Source: Actinoallomurus bryophytorum (GTDB lineage: Bacteria; Actinomycetota; Actinomycetes; Streptosporangiales; Streptosporangiaceae). From it: a DNA stretch of 64,000 nt. A model generated the notes under the pieces. The model had not been told where the DNA came from. It did not search any database and saw only the letters and a list, made by a program, of their open reading frames with translations. The stretch covers positions 2,232,001-2,296,000 of the forward strand of contig NZ_VFOZ01000001.1 of assembly GCF_006716425.1 (NCBI RefSeq). Reading direction: 5' to 3'. Below, piece by piece: positions 24,562 through 33,528 of the stretch. The position numbers and the translations under genes are program-made. Position 1 is the stretch's first letter. Each line of letters starts with the position of its first letter.

Positions 24562-25232
24562 CCATGGCAGGCACTGCCCTGACTCGCGCCGGCGGGTCAC
24601 GGGCTCTGATGCGAGCGTGGCGCACGCCGATCTACACCGCCGATATCCCCGACGCCGACCAGTACAACCCGCGGCTCCGCGAGCTGGTCCTGGAGGCGGA
24701 AAAGACCGACACCCAAGCCGCGAACTTCGGTGGCATCGACGCCATCAAGTCCAGCCAGACGATCCTTCGTTGGGATGACCCGGCGATCGACTGGTTCAAA
24801 CGCCAGATCGTCGACGCGGTGACGGCGCTGACACGCGACACGCTCGGGGAGGCCGCGAACGAGGTCACCCAGGGCATCGAAGCCGAGGGTTGGGCCGTGG
24901 TGTACCGCAGCGGCGGCAGCCTGCGCCCCCACACCCACCACGACTCCGCCTGGTCCGGGGTGTACTACGTCTCCTCCGGAACCGACGAGGACGCCGCTTC
25001 GGTCGACGGCGCGACAGACGCCGGCTATCTACAGCTCCTCGATCCGCGCCCCGCCGCGATCGCCCGCCAGGCGACAGCAGGGCCCGAGCGGATCCAGCCG
25101 GTGCCCGGCCGGATGGTGGCCTTCCCCGGATGGCTCCCCCATTCGGTCCAAGCGACCCTCACCGGCGCAGGTCTGCGGATCTGCATCGCCTGGAACGTCG
25201 CCTACGACAAGACCTGGCAGGGGATGTCATGA
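24558..25232 (+). CDS. 2OG-Fe(II) oxygenase
   Basis: A 224-aa double-stranded beta-helix dioxygenase of the TIGR02466/PF13759-like type. Iron ligands are visible: His127-x-Asp129 in LRPHTHHDSAWSGVYYVS and distal His195 in FPGWLPHSVQ; Arg207 twelve residues on (GLRICIAWN) is placed to bind 2-oxoglutarate. The substrate lobe motif QTILRWDDP is also present. ATGA coupling on both sides. Likely hydroxylates or otherwise oxidises the precursor peptide. Confidence 0.85.
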   Translation: MTMAGTALTRAGGSRALMRAWRTPIYTADIPDADQYNPRLRELVLEAEKTDTQAANFGGIDAIKSSQTILRWDDPAIDWFKRQIVDAVTALTRDTLGEAANEVTQGIEAEGWAVVYRSGGSLRPHTHHDSAWSGVYYVSSGTDEDAASVDGATDAGYLQLLDPRPAAIARQATAGPERIQPVPGRMVAFPGWLPHSVQATLTGAGLRICIAWNVAYDKTWQGMS

Positions 25233-25789
25233 CCACCGCAACGACCGTTCCCGGCACCGTCACCCGCTGCTGGGGGACCGGCGTGGTGATCGCCGACATC
25301 GACATCACCGGCATCATCCGCCCCGGCCTGGCCGACTCCTTCGGCCCCGCCGGGGACAGCTACGAAGACGTGCCAGCCAGCATCGTCGTCGCCGATGAAC
25401 ACGCCCTGCGGCAGGAGTTCATCACCTCGATGAACTCCCTGGCCAAGGCCCAGGGAGCCAAGCCTGTGACCGATGTCGAGATCACGGTCCAGGTGTGGCG
25501 GCAAGGCTATGACCTGCCCGCAACCGCCTACGCAGAGGAATTCGTCGGCTGGTGCTATCTGGCGACCAGCCCGGCCCCACAGCATTCCGAATCCGGTTCG
25601 CTCTCATTCGCGGACCCCCGCGCCGGCAGTGCTATGACGGCGATGCCGGGTCTGCCCTGGGGACGGCAGGTGATGATCCGGCCGCAACCGGGAGCCCACG
25701 TGGCAGTCCCTGGCTGGCTCACCTGCTCGGTCGTGCCCGTGGAACACGACCAGTACGCGGTCGTCGCGATCGCGAAATCGGTCCGGTAA
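25229..25789 (+). CDS. 2OG oxygenase paralogue without metal ligands
   Basis: A 186-aa protein starting at ATGA. Its layout matches the preceding oxygenase: WCYLATS parallels GVYYVSS, SFADPRAG parallels LLDPRPA, GAHVAVPGWLTCSVVP parallels GRMVAFPGWLPHSVQ. At each iron position the ligand is gone: the HxD segment reads ATAYAEEF and the distal His is Cys. The final Arg region is also changed. It is most simply a duplicated, catalytically dead oxygenase kept as a partner or peptide-recognition subunit. Homology is by eye. Confidence 0.65.
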   Translation: MTTATTVPGTVTRCWGTGVVIADIDITGIIRPGLADSFGPAGDSYEDVPASIVVADEHALRQEFITSMNSLAKAQGAKPVTDVEITVQVWRQGYDLPATAYAEEFVGWCYLATSPAPQHSESGSLSFADPRAGSAMTAMPGLPWGRQVMIRPQPGAHVAVPGWLTCSVVPVEHDQYAVVAIAKSVR

Positions 25790-25828
25790 TCCAGCCGGAC
25801 CATCCCTACCCACCAGGAGGTATCCCCG

Positions 25829-26029
25829 ATGGAACAACCCAACGAGAAAGCCGCGACGAGCCTGCGGCTCGCCGGGCCGGGCCTCGGCCTCGGCCTGAAC
25901 CCGGACGAGGTCAGTGACTTCATGGACCTGTCCCGGGCCGGGCTCATCGTGCCGGAGACGCCCTGCGACAAGGGGATGCAGGACAACTTCGCGCTGCGGC
26001 CGGAGACGACCGTCGCGCTGACCAGCTGA
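25829..26029 (+). CDS. candidate RiPP precursor peptide (66 aa)
   Basis: A 66-aa peptide preceded by AGGAGGT 8 nt before the ATG, 39 nt after the last modification gene and followed by two hairpins. The N-terminus is charged (MEQPNEKAATSLRLAG), the middle has GLGLGLNPDEVSDFMDLS, an amphipathic leader-like helix, and the C-terminal ~24 residues contain PETPCDKGMQDNFALRP with one Cys, one Phe and several hydroxylatable residues. No enzymatic domain is possible at this size. Position, SD strength and leader-core character make it the likely substrate of the operon. Confidence 0.7.
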   Translation: MEQPNEKAATSLRLAGPGLGLGLNPDEVSDFMDLSRAGLIVPETPCDKGMQDNFALRPETTVALTS

Positions 26030-26042
26030 CCCTCATCCCCTG

Positions 26043-26059
26043 CCGGTGCCTCGCACCGG
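26043..26059. terminator. hairpin CCGGTGC-CTC-GCACCGG
   Basis: A perfect 7-bp stem with a 3-nt loop just after the candidate precursor stop codon, directly before a second, longer hairpin. Confidence 0.55.
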
Positions 26060-26069
26060 TGTGATCACG

Positions 26070-26104
26070 GTGGCCTGCCAGGAGCCGTGTGCCTGGCAGG
26101 CCAC
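26070..26104. terminator. bidirectional terminator hairpin, 13-bp perfect stem
   Basis: GTGGCCTGCCAGG pairs perfectly with CCTGGCAGGCCAC around a 9-nt loop. It lies between convergent genes (precursor peptide rightward, DUF6300 leftward) and should terminate both. Confidence 0.75.
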
Positions 26105-26108
26105 TCGG

Positions 26109-26456
26109 TTACAACTCACCGCGATACCAGGCGTCGACCTCGGCGTCGAGGGCTTGCAGATCAGGCCGGCGAGCAACGGCGTGGTCGGCCCAGCGTTGCA
26201 GCAGTGCCGCCAGCTCGTCGGCCTGGTCGGCCGTTGCCTGCTCATGCACGGTGAAGAACACCACGATCGGTCCGGTGACCGGATCATCACGATCACAACG
26301 CTCGCACAGGAGCACCTCCGAGGTGCCCCGTACCTGCTTGCCGCCCTCGGTCGTCCAACCGTTCGGGACCTGCAGCGCGGCGAGGATCTCACCGCCGCAT
26401 ACCGGACACGCCCGGACAGGCCCGGTGACCAGAGCAAGGCTGTTCGAGCCTGACAT
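26109..26456 (-). CDS. DUF6300 family protein
   Basis: A 115-aa protein with two CxxC knuckles (CPVCGGE near residue 17 and LLCERCDRDDP near 50) followed by VVFFTVHEQ and a C-terminal helix, matching DUF6300, a small zinc-ribbon-like actinobacterial family of unknown function. Its ATG overlaps the dnaE stop by one base (TAATG), so it is translated from the dnaE message. Confidence 0.75.
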   Translation of the reverse strand: MSGSNSLALVTGPVRACPVCGGEILAALQVPNGWTTEGGKQVRGTSEVLLCERCDRDDPVTGPIVVFFTVHEQATADQADELAALLQRWADHAVARRPDLQALDAEVDAWYRGEL

Positions 26457-29400
26457 TATGTCCCGATCGCGCTGGGTCCCAGCAGGTGTTTCACATCGCC
26501 GAAGAATGCGGTATCAGCGCTGACCTGGAAATTCTCCAGGTTGATAAGTATCCCTTTCGCGCCGGGTCGTTGTGGCTGTAGTCGCAGGTGGACCGGCGCC
26601 TTGCCGGGATGGGTGACCAGAATCTGTTTCAGGTCCTGGACGAGCGCGGGGTTCACCCGCACCTCGGGTAGCGAGATCACCACCGGGGAGTCCATGCCGC
26701 TTCCCACCATCGACACGTCGAGGATTTCCAAGGTCTCGCCGTAGATGGTGATAGCGCCATCCCGCTCGTTGATCCGGCCCGTTATCGACACGACGCGGTC
26801 GGCGACGAGCTCAGTCGCGTACAGCATGTACGCCTTGGGGAAGAACAAGCACTCGATGCCGGCGTCGAGATCTTCGAGCTTGATGATCGCCCACGTGTCG
26901 CCATTCTTGGTCACTTTTCGGTCGACCGTGCCGATGATCCCGGCGATCTTGACGTTGCCTTCGGTGCGGGAACCGGCGAGTAGTTCGGCCAATGAGTGGT
27001 CGCAGTTGCGTTCCAAGATGCGTTCGGCGCCGTCGAGGGGATGACTGGAGACGTACAGGCCGAGCATCTCCCGTTCGAACGTCAGCAGGGTGGTCTTGTC
27101 CCACTCCGGGCTATCCGGGATCGCGACGCTGATGGCATCGCCAGAAGTCTCCGGATCCATCTCGCCGAATAGCGAGTCCTGCCCGATGGCCGAGTTGCGT
27201 TTGTCCTCAATGACCGCTTCTACGGCTTTTTCATGGATGAGCAGCAAGGACCTGCGATGGTGTTCAAGGCTGTCGAACGCCCCGGCTTTGATCAGCGATT
27301 CGATCGCGCGTTTGTTGCAGACGGGGATCGGAACCTTACGGAGGAAGTCGCTGAAATCGGTGTAGGGGCTCTCTTTGCGGCCGGTGACGATGCCATCGAC
27401 CACGTTCTCGCCGATGTTGCGGACCGCGCCGAGTCCGAAGCGGATGTCGGTGCCGACCGCGGCGAACCGGAGTTGGGACTCATTCACGTCCGGGGGCAGG
27501 ACCTTGATCTTCATCCGGCGGGCTTCCGCGAGGTAGACCGCCATCTTGTCCTTGTTGACACCCACCGAGGTCAGTAGCGCGGCCATGTACTCCGCCGGGA
27601 AGTTGGCCTTCAGGTAGGCGGTCCAGTACGAGACGAGCCCGTACCCGGCCGTGTGGGACTTGTTGAACCCGTATGCCGAGAAGGGCACCAACACGTCCCA
27701 GACGGCCTGCGTGGCTTCTTTTGAGTAGCCGTTCGTGGCCATGCCCTCAGAGAAGATGGCCCATTGTTTGTCCATCTCCTCTTTTTTCTTCTTGCCCATC
27801 GCCCGGCGCAGGATATCCGCGCCGCCGAGCGTGTAGCCGGCGAGCTGCTGGGCGATGGCCATGACCTGCTCCTGGTACACCACCAAGTGGTAGGTGGTGC
27901 CCAGGATCGGCTCCAGGACTTCCTTCAAATCTGGGTGGATCGGGTCGGTCTGCTGCTGCCCGCTTTTGCGCAGTGCGTAGTTCACATGGGCGTTTGCGCC
28001 CATGGGCCCCGGACGGCCCAGCGCCAGAACAGCCGAAACGTCCTCGAACCGGGTCGGGGCCATCAGCTTGGTCAGGTCCCGCATCATGGTGGAGTCCAGC
28101 TGGAAGACACCCAGCGTCCAGCCTTGCGCCAGCAGCTCATAGGTCTTGGCGTCATCCATCGGCACCGACAGCATGTCCAGATCGATACCGCGGTTGGATT
28201 TGACGTTGGCGACGGCATCACCCAGCACGGTCAGGTTCCGCAGACCGAGGAAGTCCATCTTCAGCGCGCCGAGCGTCTCACAGCTCGGGCCATCAAAGCC
28301 GGTGATGCGAGCGCCGTCGTCCGGCCGCTGTTGGATCGGCATCACTTCGAGCAGCGGCTCACTGGACAAGATGACGCCCGCTGCGTGGACGCCGGTACCG
28401 CGGGTCAGTCCCTCGATACCACGGCCGGTGTCGATGACCTTCTTGACGTCAGGGTCCTCGTCATACAGACGACGCAGCTCGGTGGCCTCGTTGTACCGCG
28501 GATGGTTCTCGTCGAAGACGCCCGAAAGCGGGATCTCCTTGCCCATCACCGCCGGCGGGAACGCCTTGGTGATCTTCTCCCCGAGCGCGAACGGATAGCC
28601 CAGAACCCGACCGGCGTCCTTGACCGCGGCCTTGGACTTGATCGTCATGTAGGTGATGATCAGCGAGACGTTGTCCTCGCCGTACTTCTCGGTGACGTAG
28701 CGGATCATGTCACCGCGCCGACGCTCGTCGAAGTCCAAGTCAACGTCGGGCATGGAGATGCGTTCGGGGTTGAGGAACCGCTCGAAGATCAACCCGTGCT
28801 CGATCGGATCGAGCTCGGTGATCCCGGTGACATAAGAGACCATGCTGCCCGTGGCCGAGCCACGGCCTGGCCCCACCCAGATCCCAGACTCTCGCGCATG
28901 CCGGCAGATGTCGGCGACGACCAGGAAGTACCCCGGAAAGCCCATGCTCTCGATGACGCCGAGCTCGTACTCGATCCGGTCCAGCACCTCAGCAGGCACG
29001 TCCTCGCCGTACCGGTCGTGGGTACCGCGGATGGTCTCCTTACGGAGCCAGCTCATCTCGGTCTCACCCTCGGGGACCGGATATTTGGCGGCAAGGTCTC
29101 GGTGTGCGAAAACCGGCGCATAGTCCTCGATGCGCTCGGCGATCGCCAGCGTGTTCCGGCACCCTTCGAGCCAGGCATCGGAGGAGTCGACCGCGCGCAT
29201 CTCATCAGCAGTCTTGAGGTAGTAGCCCGACCCTCCGAACCGGAACCGGGTCGGATCCGACATCTGACTCTGCGTTCCCACACACAGCAGCGCGTCGTGT
29301 GCTTCGGACTGGTTTTCGGTGACGTAGTGCGAGTCGTTGGTGACCAGCGGCGGGATACCGAGCCGCTTGCCGATCTCCAGCAAGCCCTTACGGACCCGCC

Positions 29401-30019
29401 GTTCGATCGGCAGGCCGTGGTCCATCAACTCGAGGAAGTAGTTTTCCTTGCCGAAGATCTCCTGATACTTCCCGGCCGCTTTCAGAGCCTCCTCGAAGTG
29501 GCCCAGCCGCAGCCGAGTCTGGACCGCGCCCGAGGGACAGCCCGTGGTAGCGATGATCCCCTCGCCGTACTGATCGAAAAGTTCATCGTCCATGCGGGGC
29601 CACTTACGGTAGTGCCCCTCCAGCGAAGCCAGCGAGGAGATCTTGAACAGGTTCCGCAAGCCCTGCGCCGTCGCGGCCCACATCGTCTTGTGCAGATACG
29701 AACCGGAAGCGGAGACATCACCGCCCTCACCCGTCGACTCGTTCGACTTGCGCTGTGACGGATCTCCCCACAGCACGGGCTGCTTGTGGAACCTGGATAC
29801 CGGCGCCACGTAGCCCTCGATGCCGATGATGGGCGTGATCCCGGCCTTCGTCGCTGCACCGTAGAACTCATACGCACCGAACATGTTGCCGTGGTCGCTC
29901 ATCGCCACCGCTGGCATCCCCAGCTCAGCGGCTCGCTGCACCAATGGAGCGATCTTCGCCGCACCGTCTAGCATCGAATACTCAGTGTGAACATGCAGGT
30001 GAGCGAACGAATCAGCCAC
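26456..30019 (-). CDS. dnaE: DNA polymerase III subunit alpha
   Basis: An 1187-aa replicative polymerase catalytic subunit of normal DnaE1 length. The PHP domain starts at residue ~5 (HLHVHTEYSMLDGA; MSDHGNMFG), the C-family palm has GPGRGSATGSMVSY and the catalytic acidic cluster PDVDLDFDERRR near 423-434, then the tripartite beta-binding/OB-fold C-terminus (KIAGIIGTVDRKVTKNGD). It has no frame damage. The usual actinobacterial neighbours lspA and rluD are absent on the upstream side, so it may be an additional copy; the sequence alone cannot tell. Confidence 0.97.
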   Translation of the reverse strand: MADSFAHLHVHTEYSMLDGAAKIAPLVQRAAELGMPAVAMSDHGNMFGAYEFYGAATKAGITPIIGIEGYVAPVSRFHKQPVLWGDPSQRKSNESTGEGGDVSASGSYLHKTMWAATAQGLRNLFKISSLASLEGHYRKWPRMDDELFDQYGEGIIATTGCPSGAVQTRLRLGHFEEALKAAGKYQEIFGKENYFLELMDHGLPIERRVRKGLLEIGKRLGIPPLVTNDSHYVTENQSEAHDALLCVGTQSQMSDPTRFRFGGSGYYLKTADEMRAVDSSDAWLEGCRNTLAIAERIEDYAPVFAHRDLAAKYPVPEGETEMSWLRKETIRGTHDRYGEDVPAEVLDRIEYELGVIESMGFPGYFLVVADICRHARESGIWVGPGRGSATGSMVSYVTGITELDPIEHGLIFERFLNPERISMPDVDLDFDERRRGDMIRYVTEKYGEDNVSLIITYMTIKSKAAVKDAGRVLGYPFALGEKITKAFPPAVMGKEIPLSGVFDENHPRYNEATELRRLYDEDPDVKKVIDTGRGIEGLTRGTGVHAAGVILSSEPLLEVMPIQQRPDDGARITGFDGPSCETLGALKMDFLGLRNLTVLGDAVANVKSNRGIDLDMLSVPMDDAKTYELLAQGWTLGVFQLDSTMMRDLTKLMAPTRFEDVSAVLALGRPGPMGANAHVNYALRKSGQQQTDPIHPDLKEVLEPILGTTYHLVVYQEQVMAIAQQLAGYTLGGADILRRAMGKKKKEEMDKQWAIFSEGMATNGYSKEATQAVWDVLVPFSAYGFNKSHTAGYGLVSYWTAYLKANFPAEYMAALLTSVGVNKDKMAVYLAEARRMKIKVLPPDVNESQLRFAAVGTDIRFGLGAVRNIGENVVDGIVTGRKESPYTDFSDFLRKVPIPVCNKRAIESLIKAGAFDSLEHHRRSLLLIHEKAVEAVIEDKRNSAIGQDSLFGEMDPETSGDAISVAIPDSPEWDKTTLLTFEREMLGLYVSSHPLDGAERILERNCDHSLAELLAGSRTEGNVKIAGIIGTVDRKVTKNGDTWAIIKLEDLDAGIECLFFPKAYMLYATELVADRVVSITGRINERDGAITIYGETLEILDVSMVGSGMDSPVVISLPEVRVNPALVQDLKQILVTHPGKAPVHLRLQPQRPGAKGILINLENFQVSADTAFFGDVKHLLGPSAIGT

Positions 30020-30380
30020 TCCGGCACCTCTCGCGGCAGGGGTTTATGAGTGCCTCAAGACTCTAGTCCCACACCAGCGATGCGGCCCGCGGGACAGGCG
30101 GCTAGGGTCGATTCGCCTCGATCTCTTCTATGCATCGAACCCCGTGGCGCACTGGACGTGTGTGCGATGGCGGGGCCGTAGCCAAGAACTACAACGTGGC
30201 CAAGACGATCGGCCCGGCCGTCGGGCATGTCAGCCGTTCGCCCGCTGACGTCGCTGCATACGCAGCCGACCTGGCCGACGCCGAGCGCCCGTGGGAGACG
30301 CAGGCCCTGTTTCAGCCTGATCGGCGAGCCGGTTCAGCTCCGCAGCGAGACTACGCGCAGTTCGTCAACAGCCCGCTCAA
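30020..30380. other. intergenic interval upstream of dnaE
   Basis: Holds the dnaE promoter region; no gene recognised. The bases just before 30381 may be an old spacer of the CRISPR remnant but no further repeat copy is readable. Confidence 0.35.
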
Positions 30381-30487
30381 GTTGCGATCCTCACCGAACC
30401 GTGAGGACCGGTGCTGCCTGTAGCTCCGCGAGTCGACTCACGGAGGATCGCGTTGCGATCCTCACCGACACATGAGGGCCGGTGCTG
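30381..30487 (-). CRISPR. CRISPR remnant: two 36-nt repeats around one 35-nt spacer
   Basis: Copies at 30381-30416 and 30452-30487 share about 32 of 36 positions; both begin GTTGCGATCCTCACCGA and end GGTGCTG. Within the repeat, CCTCAC pairs with GTGAGG around a short loop. Period is 71 nt. Read on the minus strand the repeat ends GGATCGCAAC, the usual 3' end of actinobacterial type I/III repeats. A third, inverted, shortened copy lies at 30604-30635. No cas gene is in the window. Confidence 0.65.
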
Positions 30488-30603
30488 TACGAGGCAGGGT
30501 GTCGGGGACGTCGCCGTAGGGGACGGCTGATTGGGCGGATGGCGAGAGCCGCTATCGCCTAGCCAGCTCTCGTCAAATCCGCGAGCGGGTCGGCGCAGGG
30601 CGG

Positions 30604-30635
30604 CAGCACCGGCCCGGGGTCGGTGAGGATCGCAA
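30604..30635 (+). repeat. inverted, partly deleted third copy of the CRISPR repeat
   Basis: Begins CAGCACCGG and ends CGGTGAGGATCGCAAC, the reverse complement of the repeat at 30381, with about four bases missing in the middle. Its opposite orientation suggests rearrangement of a former array. Confidence 0.55.
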
Positions 30636-31084
30636 CGGGCCGAGCCAACGCACGGCCGCGTCGCGCTCCAATGGCGCCCGTCCCCGTATAGGCCGATCTC
30701 GGCCAGACCGTTCCCGCTGAGGTCGTACGCGCCAGAGCTTGTCTGCACACCTTGGCCCGGTCGCCGATGCCAGACCGTTCAGCGGCAGAGCTCGCGGCCA
30801 GCTTGCCAAGGTTGCCCGTGTCCACCAGCGCGGCCACGGTCCAGACGACGCTGCGCCACCACGGCTGCTTCCGCGAGGTGTATCACGGCCGATGGCAGAT
30901 CGGCCGTCCGGCAGCCGAATCGTGGCAAATTCGATAATCGAACCGCGCTAGGGCAGACAGATACCTGACTTTGAACCTGTAACGAAGCTGGATGTCCTCG
31001 TAGAGCCAGGACTTGGATCGAGCCTGGCGTCAGTCTCTTCATCGACGGCTTCCACCTCGTCGCCGGCCGTGAGCCTGCCGTCGG
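30636..31084. other. intergenic interval downstream of the ABC-3C operon
   Basis: About 450 bases with no recognisable gene or clean terminator. Short frames on both strands lack ribosome-binding sites. Confidence 0.35.
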
Positions 31085-33040
31085 TCAGCGGTCTTCGATC
31101 TCTTCGGTGATCCAATCGTGTGGCACGAGCGCCTGGCCGTTGCTGCGCCTCCATCGGGCTTCGACTGAGCTGCGGAACGGCTCGTCGTCCAAGTCGGCGT
31201 GTTCCATCACAATGACCTGGAAGTCGCCGTTCAGGGACTCGATCGTCTGTTGGATCGTCTTGTAGAGGTTCAGCAGGGCGGTCCGATCAGGCCCTACGAG
31301 CTGGCCGCCGTCGGGTGCGTCCTCGGGGAAGTAGACCTGGGAAGGTTGGTCGAGGATGAGGAGACGCGGTACCGGATTGTCCTGCTCGGAGAACCACTCG
31401 TGCATGCTGAGCAGCGTCGCGACGTGGTAGCCGAGCCAGTTTTCGCCACCGCCCATGTCGGAAAGCCGGACCGGTCCCCGAGTTGTATCCGCGACGACGG
31501 TCAGCCCTCGCGGATCGAGGCGGATAGGAGATTCTTTGTGCTCCAGGTCCAGTGCGACTGCCTTGTCCTTGATCTTGGCATTGATCAAAGACACAAAACT
31601 GTTCAGCCGATCGTCCCGTGCGCCGACGCCGACCTCTTCTTCCAATTCCGCGATCTGAGCGCTGATCTCGTACCGCTGGTCGACGACCTGAGGAGTTTGG
31701 ACATGACGCGCTGTGGTTTCCAGGAATAGGCTGATGCGGCCTTGGACGAGCGCTGCCCGCCGGTAGGAGTCCAGGTGGTCTTGTTCGGCGCGCCGACCGG
31801 CTGTGAGGGTGTCCAGTTCTTCTTGGTTTCGGGCGAGAGCGGCCCGGAGTTCCTGGAGGGCGCTCTCCTCGGCAGCTATCAGGGAGTTGATCTCAGGGGT
31901 ATCGTTGCGGATGACTGTGATGTCACCGTCGAGACGGGCGAGGTCGCGCCTGATCACGTCGGCGACCTGACCGGATTGTGGGGTTTGACTGTCGCACACG
32001 GGGCAGCGGGACGTCTGCTCGGCCGTGCTGGTGCCGGTAATCAGGTCGAGGGTGGCAAGGCGGGCGTGTTGCTCGGCGGCTTGGCCGAGGAAGTCGTTAT
32101 TTTCTTCGGCGGCTCGCTTTAGGTTCGCTATCTGTGCCCGGCGGCGTCCGTGTCGCGCACGGAGTTCTCGCCGTTCCTCTACCAGGACGGAGACCGGGTC
32201 GTCTCCGGCGTCCGGTGTCTGGGCTGGCAGGACATCGGCTGTTGCTTCGCGCAGGTGATTGAGGGCTGTCTCGTCCGTCATCTCCTCGCGTGGCAGGGGA
32301 TCCAGCAGGCCGGCTTCGACTGCCTCGGTCAAAAGGGCGAGGGCCTGGCCGGATGCAGGTGACAGACTGCGGGCCGCGGCCAGGGCCGTTTCCATAGCGG
32401 CGAGTTCCTGGCGCTTGAGACGCAGACGGTTTTCGAGCAGTGCTTGCTCGGGATCCACGGCGCCCAGGAAGTAGGGGATCATCGCTCGGATGGTCGCGGG
32501 GAGAAATTCTTCGCCTTGTGAGTGGAACAGCAGGTCCTGGTTGGCTACCTCGTTCTGCTTTTGCAGGCAGAAGAAGAGTGCGTGGCGGACAGACGGCGAG
32601 ATGGGAGTGGTGCTACGCACCGCCGGTATTCGTACGGTCCGGTCGATCCCGGCGAACTCGGAGAGGATGTCCTTGGCGATATCGAGGGGTGTAGAGAAGG
32701 TCATGTCGGCGCTGGATAGCGGTGCGGCGCCAAGAGCTTGGGCGACGATGCACATCGTGGTCGCTGTGGCCGCCTTTTCTGTTGGTGCCGGGCGGGCGAC
32801 GAAGAGCTGGCGCTGGTCTTTGACCAACGTGATAGCGAAGACGCGGACGAAATTGCGCAGTGCTGCGCCTTTGATCACGTAGTCGCTGCTGGCGAGACAG
32901 TAATCGACGATGTTGAGAAGGGCGCTCTTTCCGCGCCGTGAATCGCCGGTGATGATGTTGAGCCGGCCGAGCCTGAAGGGAACGGTACGGAGCTGACCAC
33001 CTTCGTTGTAGATCGAGATGGCGCTGATCTGGAAGGTCAC
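31085..33040 (-). CDS. ABC-3C system ATPase (DUF3732, Rad50-like)
   Basis: A 651-aa ABC/SMC-type ATPase. Walker A GDSRRGKSALL at ~31-41; long coiled coil; a single CPVC zinc-hook at ~346-349; second coiled coil (AEESALQELRAALARNQEEL); signature-like LSDMGGGENWLGYH near 523; Walker B LLILDQPSQVYF near 560; and a D-loop/H-loop region (VIVMEHAD). DUF3732 ATPases are the motor component of ABC three-component conflict systems. It begins in an ATGA overlap with the middle-component gene. It likely senses abnormal DNA and licenses the effector. Confidence 0.9.
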   Translation of the reverse strand: MTFQISAISIYNEGGQLRTVPFRLGRLNIITGDSRRGKSALLNIVDYCLASSDYVIKGAALRNFVRVFAITLVKDQRQLFVARPAPTEKAATATTMCIVAQALGAAPLSSADMTFSTPLDIAKDILSEFAGIDRTVRIPAVRSTTPISPSVRHALFFCLQKQNEVANQDLLFHSQGEEFLPATIRAMIPYFLGAVDPEQALLENRLRLKRQELAAMETALAAARSLSPASGQALALLTEAVEAGLLDPLPREEMTDETALNHLREATADVLPAQTPDAGDDPVSVLVEERRELRARHGRRRAQIANLKRAAEENNDFLGQAAEQHARLATLDLITGTSTAEQTSRCPVCDSQTPQSGQVADVIRRDLARLDGDITVIRNDTPEINSLIAAEESALQELRAALARNQEELDTLTAGRRAEQDHLDSYRRAALVQGRISLFLETTARHVQTPQVVDQRYEISAQIAELEEEVGVGARDDRLNSFVSLINAKIKDKAVALDLEHKESPIRLDPRGLTVVADTTRGPVRLSDMGGGENWLGYHVATLLSMHEWFSEQDNPVPRLLILDQPSQVYFPEDAPDGGQLVGPDRTALLNLYKTIQQTIESLNGDFQVIVMEHADLDDEPFRSSVEARWRRSNGQALVPHDWITEEIEDR

Positions 33041-33528
33041 GGTCGGACTCCCAACAGTGTCATGACGGTACTCAAGCTGCCCGTGCTGGGGAGCCAGCGG
33101 CCGAGCATGCGGGACGCCTTCTGGATAGCGATGATCTCATCCGTGGCGCCGTTGATCGTTTTGGTGAGTCGCCCGGCAGTTACTTGAAGGCGCCCGGAAT
33201 CGTCGTATTGCAGGACTTGTGTCTGCAGGCCGAAAAGAAGTCCGGGTCGGACCACCGCGGCCAACGCGGTGGCGTTTTGGGCCATCGCTATCTTGAGGGT
33301 TTGGTTTTCCTCCAGCCATCGTGTCAGCCCGCTGCCGGTCGTTTTCGGGAGGCGCTGGCGTACAGAAGGTTGATAAGCCATGACCGGGGAAAGTACGGCA
33401 ATGGTGATTGGGCATGGCTGGCCGTACTGAGACTGGTGGCCTTGAACGGCCCGGCTGACGACGAGCGCGGCGAACGCCGGGTTGTAGAGCGCACGTTCCT
33501 CGCGGCTGAGTTCGGCGAGACTGATCAC
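33037..33528 (-). CDS. ABC-3C system middle component
   Basis: A 163-aa protein with the typical middle-component pattern: an opening RALYNPAFAALVVSRAVQGH, a central PITIAVLSPVMAYQPSVRQ and a helical C-terminus (ASRMLGRWLPSTGSLSTVM). No enzyme motif. It overlaps both neighbours by 4 nt, between the effector and the ATPase, which is the canonical position for this subunit. It is expected to bridge the two. Confidence 0.85.
   Translation of the reverse strand: MISLAELSREERALYNPAFAALVVSRAVQGHQSQYGQPCPITIAVLSPVMAYQPSVRQRLPKTTGSGLTRWLEENQTLKIAMAQNATALAAVVRPGLLFGLQTQVLQYDDSGRLQVTAGRLTKTINGATDEIIAIQKASRMLGRWLPSTGSLSTVMTLLGVRP

Noticed and set aside
27764-29758. 664-codon open frame on the plus strand
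   Set aside because: It is antisense to dnaE and arises from GC-rich third positions; no SD and no domain.
30130-30423. 97-codon plus-strand frame across the CRISPR repeat
   Set aside because: No SD and it reads through a repeat; coding character is weak.
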